A stretch of DNA of 64,000 bases from Xanthostigma xanthostigma (Eukaryota; Arthropoda; Insecta; Raphidioptera; Raphidiidae): the NCBI GenBank assembly GCA_963575645.1, contig OY754465.1, positions 48,262,401-48,326,400 of the forward strand, written 5' to 3'. Below, piece by piece: positions 22,349-33,180 of this stretch (positions are counted from its first letter, which is position 1; each line of letters opens with the position of its first letter). The notes under the pieces are model-generated. The model made no database searches. It was not told the origin of the DNA and saw only the letters and a program-made list of their open reading frames with translations. The position numbers were made by a program, and so were the translations under genes.

Positions 22349-23640
22349 TTTTTAGTCTATCTCATTAGGAAGTTAGTTTAAAATCAATTACGACGTTGCA
22401 CCTGGACAGACATACAAGATACATACAAGAAAGCGAGTTAATAAAAACGTGGTAAAAAATAGATAATTCACTGCAGTTAATCATATAAATTATATCATTT
22501 TTAGTGTTATGATTTTAAATTCAAATAAAAGATAAAGCAACCGACACAATAAAACGTGAATATTGCATGTGGAAACGTCTATTCGCTTGTTAAAGACGTA
22601 GTCCTATGTTCAAGCTCGTTTTCAACCCTTTTTTCAGAATTCTTTTTAATAACAAAATCTTGTACAATCATTTCAATTTTGTTACATGTTATTACTGACA
22701 TCGTAAGCTAGGAAAAAAAATTTTTTTTGCTTAATTTTACGCCATTTTATGATTGTTTTTTTTAACCTAAAGTAGACAACTTTATATGGAGGTATAGGTG
22801 GGTAGCGCGGGTGATAACGTCACTTGGAGTCATCTGAATTATAAAAATTAAATTGGTTATTGTTTCGTAAGCTTGTGGGTCTACCCCGTCCAGAAATAAA
22901 CATTTTTATTGATAAATAACAAAATGGTGGATTTAAAAAAAAAACAACGAGAAAATCGTGACTTTGTCGTTAAAAATCGGTTTAAAAAATAGAAATAATT
23001 TTTATAAATTAAGTAATTCTAGTACCGGATAGAGCTATTGTTGTATAGAATACCCTGTGCAAAATTGAAAGCAATTCGTTGTATACAATTGTTTCAATCA
23101 CCCGCGCCGCTTAGAAAAACGTAGTTTTGAGAAAAACGCGTTTAAAGTTTTGATTTCAGATTTCTTACAAAAAAATAGAAATGAATATTTACACTAATCA
23201 GCTATGCCTGGTGTATAGTAAACCTTCCGTTTCTTCAAAGGAATCGTTTTCTGCTAATTTTTTTGCTCTACTCTGCGAGAGTATAAGGGTAACGTGATAA
23301 AAATTGAGAGGTAAGAGCAGGTAAGAGTCTTACCGTAAGACCGTTGCTGTTCTCGACTATACGCTATAGCTTTGTAAATATTTAATATTTCGGTCTAAAA
23401 ACAGTATTTTCTCAGTATATTATACTTACTATAAATCTAAAAAAAATAAATTCGATTTTCCGGAAGTTCGAACTTATGTTACAAAACACAGTCAGATTTA
23501 TTCAATCCGCATTACAAAAATACGTAGCACAAGTTAAAATACAGTTGAATAAAATTCTTCATAAGAATAAAAGTTATAATTTACATTATTATCGTTAATA
23601 ACTACAATACTAATAATGTTTGAACAATGGTTGAGCCCAC
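22349..23640. other. Spacer, nothing recognised
   Basis: A near-palindrome, AAGAGTCTTACCGTAAGACC, lies near 23323. No gene is visible. Confidence 0.35.
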
Positions 23641-24860
23641 AACGGATAGATCGTGTCTGTACGTGTTTGTCGCGTAGGATTTGTTTTGCTAGTGACGTCA
23701 TCGCACGAGTGTAGGCACATGCGCGTGATAGTCTCGAATTAGCTCTGTGTAAAGTTTTAAATTAATGAAGCGTGGAAATGCGTTTAGCTTGGATATAAAG
23801 TGAGACAATAAAAATAGTCGCCGGAATATAAATGAAAATTGGTATTACAAAAATAATTAAAGATGTCGTCTCATATTATAACTTGTAAATGTGCTTGGAA
23901 TTACAGAAAACGCAAGTGAACGGAAAACTAGCACATCGAAAGGATTGCAACAAGCCCAAAAAGTCCAATGCCAAGCGAGAGCTACGGTGGAGCCGAAAAG
24001 GAAACGAATAAACCCAAATGTCTACGTATCACATGTGCAGGCGTCATTGGATTGGCAGGCGATATCAAACACTTGTTACGATTTTAATCCGACGTTTCCG
24101 CCTTTAATTTTTTTTCTCTGAAATTACTTAAGTAACAAAACACAAAAGATTTATTCTTACACCATAATGGCCTATTATTCTAACCAATAAAACTGTTTTC
24201 GATAGACATTGGTCAAAATAGAACACAGCTTTTTTAATCGTAAACATATTCAAAATAATAATATATAGCTTTGGAAATCTGCCCAGAATTCCTAAACGCG
24301 AGTCATTGTGTTGTACCTAAACACGGTACATTCGCATGTGTTTACTACGCAATGCCAAACTGGTACCGTACTATATTTAACCAAGTTGAAACATTTAAAA
24401 TAATTAATTTTCTAAAATATTGCAAATACCGAAAACCATTTCTGGGCGAAAAACCCAATTACATTTAATGGCAAACGTGAAAATACCATAAAACAAAACT
24501 CGGTTCGTAACTATTAAAAAATTCCAGCTAATTGGGCGACGGGACCATATCAACTTCAAAAATATTGACATTTGAAAATTTCTGATATTGCGTGAGGTGA
24601 CGCGGGTACTGGCTAATATTCAATATGATATTTGCTATTCGTTGCCTTAGTTACCTACATAATATGTTGCATGTCTTGTAAAAATTAATCAAATCATGCT
24701 TAACTAGTTTATTTCTGACAGATCTACAAAACAAAAGAACAGCTATTTTTTTATTTTTAAAATATTTCCAAAACCATAAAGTTCAGAAAAAAAAATTAAC
24801 GAAACTTTTTTGAAAAATAAATAGAATAATAAACCGTTATGAAAAGTACACCATTCTTAC
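23641..24860. other. Less AT-rich stretch with an unrecognised 76-codon frame
   Basis: Composition is more balanced than its neighbours between about 23640 and 24110, and TGACGTCA (CRE-like) lies at 23693-23700. The plus-strand frame 23891-24121 and an overlapping frame are basic but match no family I know. Near 24.25-24.48 kb another short frame (24271-24468) is also unrecognised. A single-copy exon cannot be excluded. Confidence 0.25.
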
Positions 24861-25144
24861 CTATATAAAAAAAAACATCGTTATAGCATATATCTCTTCT
24901 GTGCATACGCCGATTTTTCCCAAAAACAACAGCATACTAAACATGCTCCCAAAATTTGGTTTCAATCCGCCCATCCGTTTGTCCTGTATCGTGCTCACAG
25001 ACAAACAGACGCACAGAGTTTTTCCAAAAATATGTTTCAATTCGGGGGATTTCAAAACGAAAAGATATTATAAAATTTTGAAAAATGATTTTTGCCCTAA
25101 ACTATTATTACCATTTCCCACTTGTGGGTTGGAATTGTAAAAAT

Positions 25145-25586
25145 TAGTGATGCCACGAATAGTGATGTTCTCGGCCGAAGCGCCGAATATTCGGCGGCCG
25201 AATGTTCGGCAAATTATATGTACATTTTGCGGGTGACAGGTTACGACTTGTCCCATTACGGAGCGTGCGGTAGCAACGCCGCGGGCGTATTTGTTTCATT
25301 TGCGCAACTAGACCGTGTCACGACAAGCATTATTTGTTCATTGCTACATCAAATTGTGTTATTAATATTTAATAGTCCTTATTACTAAAAAATATCACTG
25401 TTTGTTCACCAAAAGCTTTACAAAATAATACTATTTAAGAAAAAAATCGCATATTTTTGAGTAATATGTGCGTTTTTCCCCATGATTTGATATTCGGTAT
25501 TCGGCCGAATAGTACGCAACATTCGGCCGAATACCGAATATTAAAAAAAGTAGCCGAATAGTAGCCGAATATTCGTGGCATCTCTA
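25145..25586. mobile_element. Non-autonomous hAT element with GCCGAA-rich ends
   Basis: The ends TAGTGATGCCACGAATA and TATTCGTGGCATCTCTA are imperfect inverted copies. A perfect 8-bp duplication, GTAAAAAT, flanks it (25137-25144 and 25587-25594), diagnostic of hAT. Subterminal regions carry many CCGAATATTCGG motifs in both orientations, likely transposase-binding sites. No transposase frame is present. Confidence 0.9.
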
Positions 25587-25869
25587 GTAAAAATGCTCTT
25601 AACACGTTGTGGAAATATAAAAAAGCCACAAAACTAAAGTCGTTTTGTGGTGCTTTCGGCAGTTAGTATGCGTTCTGGCAGTGAATAGATAGAAAAGATA
25701 CAAAGATACGTTGTGTGCGTTTTTTAGTGGACACGACAAAAATTTTTCTTTGTACCTTTTCAAATACGCCACAACGCGTTGTGGTCAGTTTTTCAGCTCG
25801 ATGAGCATTTTCTATATTTGAGAGTAGATTAGATTGTAAATTATAGACGCTCAACATCTGATTTGTATT

Positions 25870-25979
25870 TGAATCTAATTGAGAACGTTTTTCTCGAATA
25901 TTTCTCGATGAGCATACGTATTGTGTATACAGTATGCTTATCGAAAAATATTCGAGAAAAACTTTCTCAATTAAATTCA
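25870..25979. repeat. Hairpin with about 45-bp near-perfect arms
   Basis: GAATCTAATTGAGAACG... to GAGCATAC pairs with GTATGCTTATCG... to CTCAATTAAATTC across a loop of about 15 bases. There are a few mismatches. It could be a MITE or a small-RNA hairpin; there are no obvious flanking duplications. Confidence 0.7.
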
Positions 25980-25999
25980 CAGTAATATATGTAAATATT

Positions 26000-26319
26000 T
26001 TTCGATAGCACTACACGCATGTGTAAACTGTAAATAATTTATTATTATTACTGTGTATTTAGATAGTAAATTGATAAAGTGTTTAAAATATTTTCTTATG
26101 TAACCTTTTTTGAATTTATAAAGAAAAAAATGGATATTTCGAAAATATAAAAAAATATATGTAGCCCTTTGAAAAAAAAATGCATGTACACTTCCGGTTG
26201 AGTTTAAAGTTCAAAAAAATATACCTCAGCAGTTTCCGATAAAAAACTATTTACACTTTTTTTTGTATCTAGTAGGATACACGAATTATTCACTGTTACG
26301 GCTTTCGGTAAATGCACTG
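26000..26319 (+). mobile_element. Half copy of the Tc1/mariner-like palindromic MITE
   Basis: Matches the right half of 16967-17607: ATATTTTCTTATGTAACC, CATGTACACTTCCGGTTGA, CCTCAGCAGTTTCCGATA. It ends GCACTG followed by TA (26320-26321). Confidence 0.6.
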
Positions 26320-26490
26320 TATATTATATTAAAAATATTAAAATATCGAATATTTGTTCATTTTGGCATTGAGTACATATCTAAAAAAAGTAATAAATAA
26401 ATATAGATACCAATAAATAACTAAAGTTAGCTATATATTATGAAACACAATACAATACAACAGCAAACTATAGCTATTTATTTTGTATCT

Positions 26491-26769
26491 TTAAAGTTTA
26501 TGTTCTTGTTCCGTAACAGCAACAAGGAATGCCAATAATCTAGCTACAAAACAGTTGCAATTTGCTTGTAATGAAGCCAAGATTTTAAGAATTAAGGCAG
26601 AGTTTAGTGTCTGGGTAGACCAAAAATACATTTTACGAGAACTAATAGTGCGTTGTGTATATTTATACGCTATATTTATCTGCAGCACACGACCTATGCG
26701 TATTTTCAGCTGATACCTTGCTAGGGTTACTAGCCTAAACATTCCGCGACACCTTTGACAACGAACCAA
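26491..26769 (-). pseudogene. Degraded BEL/Pao-like RNase H fragment
   Basis: A 92-codon frame carries TLARYQLKIRIGRVL, KMYFWS and CFVARLLA in the order and rough spacing of BEL/Pao RNase H (TLPRLEL..A..IG.RL, then FWSDS, then FVA.R). The DS after FWS and other key residues are lost. Upstream, a second minus-strand frame (26735-26917) may be more of the same ORF after a frameshift. It is not close to the intact BEL/Pao at 1-5015. Distant homology read by eye, so moderate confidence. Confidence 0.45.
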
Positions 26770-27067
26770 TTATATTCGCTATTTCAAATACAAAACACAA
26801 CAATTGAGACTTCCAACGTGCAGTGAATTTAAAATAGATGCACAAATCTGCATTGCAGGCATAGGAATATGTTGTTGCCTCCTTCCATTTAGTCGATTCC
26901 ATAATTATTTTGTCCATATTTTCAACACCAGGAATATTGTTGAGTTTAGAAGTGCACAGTTTGTTACATAAAATTTAGGTTTTTATCGCATTCTATTGCA
27001 CATGTTTAATTTTATTTAAATGTAATGCTGTAAAACATATTAAACTGTCATACAAATAGGTTATTAT

Positions 27068-27498
27068 CAGTTCCGGATTAACCTATAAGCAAATTAAGCA
27101 ATTGCTTAGGGCATCACGTCTCAGGAGGCACCAAGAAGCACAACTCAGAATTGAAAAGTACCTCACTAAACCGTGTCAACATTTTTTTTTTCTTTTTGTC
27201 ATGTTTTAAAAAATTTTATCTATACTGGTATATCTTTAGAAGTATAAAAAAAGTATTGAAACTTTTTTCTATTAACTGTATAAAAATGCCTAAGGTACGA
27301 TTGTATAGACAGCCAAATTTTCAATGAAAGCATTGGCTGTATCTAATATATTGGTTGTAAAATTCAATTTTTTTCCAAAAAATCTATGCTTTTTACTTTT
27401 TTCTATAAATTTGATTTTTTTTTTATAAACTGAACATATTAGATGGGGCCCATAACCAAGAAATGCTTAGGGCATCAAGGAGTCTTAATCCGGCACTG
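27068..27498. mobile_element. Non-autonomous hAT element
   Basis: The ends CAGTTCCGGATTAA and (inverse) CAGTGCCGGATTAA are followed on both sides by TTGCTTAGGGCATC-type sequence. A perfect 8-bp duplication, GTTATTAT, flanks it (27060-27067 and 27499-27506). No coding capacity. Confidence 0.9.
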
Positions 27499-27905
27499 GT
27501 TATTATTAAAAAATAATAATTTTATTTATTACTCAATTCGGCTTCGGCCGAATTTGTGGATTATTATATATTGAAGATAACCATATCAGGTAAACTCTTT
27601 TAGTAGAATTTAGCCATTTTTACCCGATGTTGCCTGGGAATAACAATTCCCTGTTATGAGATATAGTCCGAAAACCATCCCACATATTTTATTTCGGTTA
27701 TTCCTGAAAGTAAAAAAAGTCTCCGGCTAGGAGCACTTGTACACTGCTTTTCACGTAAAGTTGGAAGTCGACTGACGAATAGGGATGTTGAAAAAGTATC
27801 GATATATCGATGTATCGATATTTTTAATTCAAAGCATCGATATTTTTAGCCGATATATTTTAATTCGATATATCGATACCAAATAACTAATATCGAAAGT
27901 TGTAT

Positions 27906-28130
27906 AAATAAAATATAGTTTAAAAAAAACTAAAAAACACGCTTTATATCGGACTAAAAAGTAAAAAATAATTGTTTTAAAATAAGCTTAAAAAGCGTTG
28001 GGCGCTCGATGTACGAAAATGTGGAACAAAGCGCCCAACGCTTTTTAAGCTTATTTTAAAACAATTATTTTTTACTTTTTAGTCCGATATAAAGCGTGTT
28101 TTTTAGTTTTTTTTAAACTATATTTTATTT
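27906..28130. repeat. Perfect hairpin, 100-bp arms and 25-base loop
   Basis: Arms 27906-28005 and 28031-28130 are reverse complements with no mismatch on reading, including homopolymer lengths. The loop is 28006-28030. Complete identity implies recent duplication or gene conversion inside the hAT. Confidence 0.9.
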
Positions 28131-28146
28131 TTCACTTTTTAGTTTG

Positions 28147-28705
28147 AGGATCTATAAAAGAATTTATTAATCCTGGGGGTCCTAATAAGGATAATGGGAA
28201 ACTGTTATCAAATTATTGCATTGTCATCGGTCCTTGATACGTATGCAAAGTTTCAAATTAATCAGACTTCGGGAAAAGAATTTATTAATCCTGGGGGTCC
28301 TAATAAGGATAATGGGAAACTGTTATCAAATTATTGCATTGTCATCGGTCCTTGATACGTATGCAAAGTTTCAAATTAATCAGACTTCGGGAAATTGGTG
28401 AAAATAAAGCGTTTACTACAGAGGATCTATAAAAGAATTTATTAATCCTGGGGGTCCTAATAAGGATAACAAATTATTGCATTGTCATCGGTCCTTGATA
28501 CGTATGCAAAGTTTCAAATTAATCAGACTTCGGGAAATTGGTGAAAATAAAGCGTTTACTACAGAGGATCTATAAAAGAATTTATTAATCCTGGGGGTCC
28601 TAATAAGGATAATGGGAAACTGTTATCAAATTATTGCATTGTCATCGGTCCTTGATACGTATGCAAAGTTTCAAATTAATCAGACTTCGGGAAATTGGTG
28701 AAAAT
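28147..28705. repeat. Tandem array, four copies of a unit up to 157 bp
   Basis: AATTTATTAATCCTGGGGG recurs at 28161, 28279, 28436 and 28579. Copy 1 lacks about 39 bases at its end and copy 3 lacks 14 internal bases; otherwise copies are near identical. The 61-codon frame across 28216-28401 is an artefact of the array. Confidence 0.9.
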
Positions 28706-28725
28706 TATGCTCAAAGATTCCGTTA

Positions 28726-28790
28726 CACATAGTTACATACATAGTTAGATACATACAACATACATACAACATACATATTTACAACCCAAA
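28726..28790. repeat. Microsatellite of ACATAC/ACATACA type
   Basis: Short ACATACATA/CAACATACATA runs follow the tandem array. Confidence 0.7.
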
Positions 28791-29520
28791 CTAATATAAA
28801 GCGTTTAAAAACGATATATTTTTTTATTTATGTAGGTAACTATAGTCACTAGAATCCATTTAAAAATATTAGTTAGAAGATAGCTTTTTAGTTTTTGATA
28901 TTTTTGTAATTATGTATTATATTGCCTAATAAAAAGAAATACTGGTAAAAATACCTTTATTTTTATTGAAAATTTATTTTATTTATAATTTATTTTATTC
29001 ATTTATTTTTATTTTACATTAAAATAATGTACATTTTGTATAAACATTACTATTGATAATATTAAGCTAAATACACTATTATTTTAAAAACGCAAAATAT
29101 TTTGAAAATTGACCAATATATCGATATTTCTTCCTCGATATATCGACGTCGATATTGATATTTTTATAAATATCGATATATCGATATTTTTTTTACTTCC
29201 GATATCCCTACTGACAAAGACGATATTAACTGTTTCACGTATATGTACCGGTAACATAACACAGGCACGGGAGAACAGGGAATACCTGTCTGCCTTGACA
29301 ACGCATTTCGATTTTTGTAGGTATTAGTAAAGAAGTATATATGCCAAAAGGAAACTTAATTAAACTAATTAACTTTGCGATAAAATAATGAAATAAAATA
29401 TAGCATATAGCACTTCTGGAATCATAAGATACATTGAATAATATAGTTTAATCAAAAACCGTCATATAGTTTTTAAACAAAATACGTTTAAACATACAAA
29501 CATACAAAAAAATTATATTT

Positions 29521-29963
29521 AGATATAAAAAACTAAAAACCATCTTCCTTTGGCAAGATTTTTAATATTATTATATGTTACTTGGCTACATGTTTCGACG
29601 TAAGGTCATCATCAAGCCGTTTAAAAGTTATGATAAAAGAAGAATCAACTCTAAATCAAAGCAGAAAATATATCGACTTTATGCAAAAACTGTTGCAAAA
29701 TTGTCATATTGAATTCAATATGGCCTCTAAGAAAGTACTTATGACATTAAGATGTTAGTTTCATTCTTTTTGACAATTTCGCAACAGTTTTTGCATAAAA
29801 TTGATATATTTTCTGCTTTGTGTAGAGTTTTGTTATGTTTATAAAAATGATTCTTCTTTTATCATAATTTCTAAACGGCCTGATGACCTTACGTCGAAAC
29901 ATGTAGCCAACATATAATAATATTAAAAATCTGGCCAAAGATGGTTTTTCGTTTTTTATATCT
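29521..29963. mobile_element. Long palindromic repeat with CTGATGA...GAAAC motif
   Basis: Left arm 29521-29705 and right arm about 29765-29963 are inverted copies. They share CCTTACGTCGAAACATGTAG, TCATAA, GAAGAATCA and TTTTTGCATAAA strings. The right arm has CCTGATGACCTTACGTCGAAAC at 29879-29900, again the hammerhead-like box order but with a poor stem between the boxes. No target duplication was found. Confidence 0.65.
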
Positions 29964-30672
29964 ACATATTAATAAAAGTGCAAGAGATGTAGGAGTACAC
30001 ACCATTTATTAACAAAATTTATATATTAGTATAGATAAAATACTATAAATTTTTATTGAACTTTATTTTATAAATAGAGCTTTATTTATATTTTTCGTTA
30101 AATGACGGTTTGGTAAACTTTGTAAGCTGACACCAATAAAAAATCTCTTTTATTCTATTCCATTCTATTTTATTCTATTGCCTTAATCAAATTAGGACGA
30201 AATTTGCAAGCTCACTTAACAATTTATTTAAAATCTTTAAAAATTTAACTTTTGAACGCGTGTGTACCGAGCATAAGCCACGGATTTTAAACATTTGGTA
30301 CAAACGCGAACTATATACCAAATGTATATGCAAGTTTACATAATACGTTTAGACACTCTGCCAAAGTATGCATCGCTTACAATATTTTAAACGAGAGAAT
30401 ACGAATATGTACATACAAATAATATAAAAAAAGATATATTGAAAAGAATAGGAAAAATATAAGGTATAGAAAGGAAATATATTATTTTTATACAGCAGAC
30501 CTGACCTAGTTCCTTCCGAAATCTTCCCTCTTCTTGTTGTCAACCACTATAATATACCCCCCACCCTATACTGTCTATCTTTTCCCCTAGCCGCTATCGT
30601 GTTCTATCACAGAATATGTATTACATTTCTGATGCATATACAGTAGACTCCTGGTAAGTGCGGGCTATAGGG
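29964..30672. other. AT-rich spacer, nothing recognised
   Basis: A short ATTCTATT-type run lies at about 30150-30180. Nothing else stands out. Confidence 0.4.
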
Positions 30673-30680
30673 ATGTAGAC

Positions 30681-30996
30681 CAGGAGTGTCAAACATATTT
30701 TTCAAAACGGCCATTTATAAGAATTAGGATGTGTTAGCAGGCCAGACTATAAATTAAAAATTAAAACACATACTAAATTAATATCTTTATTAATTTTATT
30801 TAGTTTAAATCAATTTTCATATAAAGGTAATAAAAATGGTACATTATCTTGAGTTTGAGGATCCAGACACCTGAGGTCTGTTGTCTCACTGATGTCAGGT
30901 GTCTAAAATCATCACTGGGTAGATTCTGGTCGCGGGCCGTATTGAGATGGCTTGAGAGCCGGATGTGGCCCGCGGGCCGTATCTTTGACATCACTG
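30681..30996. mobile_element. Non-autonomous hAT element (GTCAAA terminus type)
   Basis: The ends CAGGAGTGTCAAACATA and ATCTTTGACATCACTG are flanked by ATGTAGAC (30673-30680) and ATGTAGAG (30997-31004), 7 of 8 matching. It contains CTGGTCGCGGGCCGTATTGA and aligns with the copy at 60020-60317. Confidence 0.88.
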
Positions 30997-31004
30997 ATGT
31001 AGAG

Positions 31005-32056
31005 GACGTGAAAGGTGCTTCATCAAGTGAACTATCCTTTACAACAGTTGTAACAGCAAATTTTTACATATTTTGTCAATTTCGTAGCATATCTTGAAAG
31101 ATGCTGTAACAAAACTGACAAAACTGTTGTCTGTGTATTTTCGACAATAATGTGCATTGTGCACATTGTTGTCCTTGCAAGGTATTGTTGCCGCTTGCAA
31201 TGTTATGTTGCCGAAACATCACGTGTTACACATTTTGGACCATTGTTTACTTTATATTTGCACGTTTTACAAACAACCTGTATGTCGGTCGTCATTTTTT
31301 TTACTATGAAGTCCATCTATGTGAATAATAATAGTAGTTAATGAAGTGTGACATTATGCTTGAGTCATAATATCATTACGAACAAGACACATACCACATT
31401 TATTACACGCTCCTCCTATAAAATAGCTGATTTTCACCAAATTTTCATATTGTAGGCTGCGTTCAGTTCTCATGTGATTAGACATTAATACACTATGGAA
31501 ATGGTAGTGCGACTAAGATTTAAACTTGCGTTAGGCGACTTTACAGTACTAGTGTTAAATGTGTCATTTCGCAGCCGCTATACAGACGTGAGGAGAAGCT
31601 GCTTTTTAGAGGGGTGCGCAAAACAACTGTTGGGATGTTCTGTCTGTCATGGCATATTAAATATCCGATTCTGTGATTGTAGGGAGTTAGATGTACGATG
31701 TCAATAGTATCAGATCGTGACTCTATTGCCAACGCGGTAGTCTGACGGATGGTGCACGTCCAACCCTCGACTAGGGTACGTTCCACAAGCTTTCCATAAA
31801 TAATGACCACGTCACAAATACGTATCCACTGTGTATTTTTACTGACTGTACGTTTGTCTTACATTGGCGTATAACACATTCACGTATCCTGTATATAAAT
31901 GGGAAATATTTTATAACTCGTGGATGAGAAAACAGCCGGGAATAATTATTCATTTTTTTTTTTAATTTTTTGTACTTCAGTTGTTAACTATCATTTATTG
32001 ATTATGAAATTGACACCACATCATATATAAATTTTAAATGAATACTTCAAAAAATA
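31005..32056. other. Spacer, nothing recognised
   Basis: The part at 31440-31950 is less AT-rich and has overlapping frames of 70 and 89 codons on opposite strands. Neither resembles a known protein. Confidence 0.35.
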
Positions 32057-32275
32057 AATTGAACCTCGTTCAAAAAAAGACCACTAAAAAGCGTAAAATA
32101 ATAGATACACTTTTGAAATAGGCTCCAATTTAATTAATAACAGAACCTATATGTTACCCCTTTTAAGTGGTGGATGTGGATATCAATGTATTTATGTTAC
32201 GTCATTAAATTGACGGCGATCTCAAAACTTTATTATTTTACGGTTTTTAGTGGCGTTTTTTTGTAGGAGGTTAAA
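32057..32275. mobile_element. MITE with about 50-bp TIRs
   Basis: ACCACTAAAAAGCGTAAAAT near 32083 pairs with ATTTTACGGTTTTTAGTGGC near 32234, and outer AACCTC/GAGGTT strings also pair. The class is unclear. Confidence 0.6.
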
Positions 32276-32394
32276 TTTTTTTCTGCTTTTAATTTTTTAA
32301 TTTTTAGTAGATTTAATAGCTATTGGCGTAACTAGTAGTCTAAGTCATTCATCGAGCTGACAGGTCATGACTTAGCCTTCAAATTGCGCCCATA

Positions 32395-32800
32395 ATTTTA
32401 TTCAACAATTGCGCGTTATTCATGTTTTAATTATAATGAGATGTTGTAAATATCTATTTATTTCTTTGTAAAAAAAACTGTCAATACTAACAGCACCAAA
32501 CAGCACGATTCAATGTTTTGGTTTGAGGTTAGCCGGTTATGAATAAACTCCATGTCGAAAACATTCGGCCTCTCAATTTTAGCCTCAATGGGTAACAACG
32601 GAGTTGTTGTTACCTACTATTTCGTTACGACTCAGAAAATAGTTACGTTTATTTTCATTACTCCACAATGGCCGAGCTAGTAGGAATCTTCATTGAGTTA
32701 TGACAAGTAATTGTCACCAGTCGGTAAATGGCTATTTAGGGTTCGGTTTTTAGGCATGATAAAACATGAATAACGCGCATGAGTTGAATAAAATACGTAG
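32395..32800. repeat. Inverted repeat pair, about 38-bp arms
   Basis: GCGCGTTATTCATGTTTTAA at about 32411 pairs with AAAACATGAATAACGCGC at 32761, with TTTATTCAAC outside both arms. Probably a MITE. Confidence 0.55.
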
Positions 32801-32989
32801 TCTGCTCGTTATTGCTTGCTTTCTTCATTAATGACTTATTACTAAACTACCGAACCGATTTACGTAAAATTTATGTGAGACAATCCTGAAAGCATGTTTA
32901 TATATTAAATCGGTTCACAAATGCAAAAAATTTGAGATCAAATATACAAAAAATAAATGTCTTGTTAGTGAAATCCGTTAAGAACGTAA

Positions 32990-33180
32990 GAACCGAACAA
33001 AATTATATGGCACCAATCCGTAAACATTCTGAACAAAATGGTGTTTAAATTTCTGAAATCGGTGCATCCCTCGAAAAGTTATGGCCGAATAAACATAAAA
33101 AACCGGCCAAGTACGAGTCGGACTCATGCACCGAGGGTTCCGTACAATCTTGTAGGTATCCATCACGGGAAACTAGTCTC
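32990..33180. repeat. Dispersed repeat with CGAGGGTTCCGTAC terminus
   Basis: The segment 33103-33180 (GGCCAAGTACGAGTCGGACT then CACCGAGGGTTCCGTAC) is shared with 54638-54720. The adjoining 32990-33095 is an inverse copy of 34062-34165 (CATAAACATTCTGAACAAAA). The frames at 32978 and 34033 follow this repeat and are not genes. Confidence 0.6.

Larger units (their letters stand above)
27780..29210. mobile_element. Non-autonomous hAT element with TATCGATA-rich ends
   Basis: The ends TAGGGATGTTG and GATATCCCTA are flanked by CTGACGAA (27772-27779) and CTGACAAA (29211-29218), 7 of 8 matching. Subterminal regions are packed with ATATCGATA in both orientations. The interior holds a perfect 100-bp-arm hairpin and a tandem array. 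No transposase remains. Confidence 0.85.

Noticed and set aside
27533..27560. Helitron 3' hairpin (TTCGGCTTCGGCCGAA)
   Set aside because: No CTAG terminus or matching 5' end is nearby; the palindrome alone is not enough.
28147..28705. CRISPR-like array
   Set aside because: Units are contiguous and alike throughout, with no unique spacers, in a eukaryotic transposon.
29876..29900. Active hammerhead ribozyme in the 29.5-29.96 kb palindrome
   Set aside because: The boxes are present, but the nine bases between them cannot form a proper stem II.
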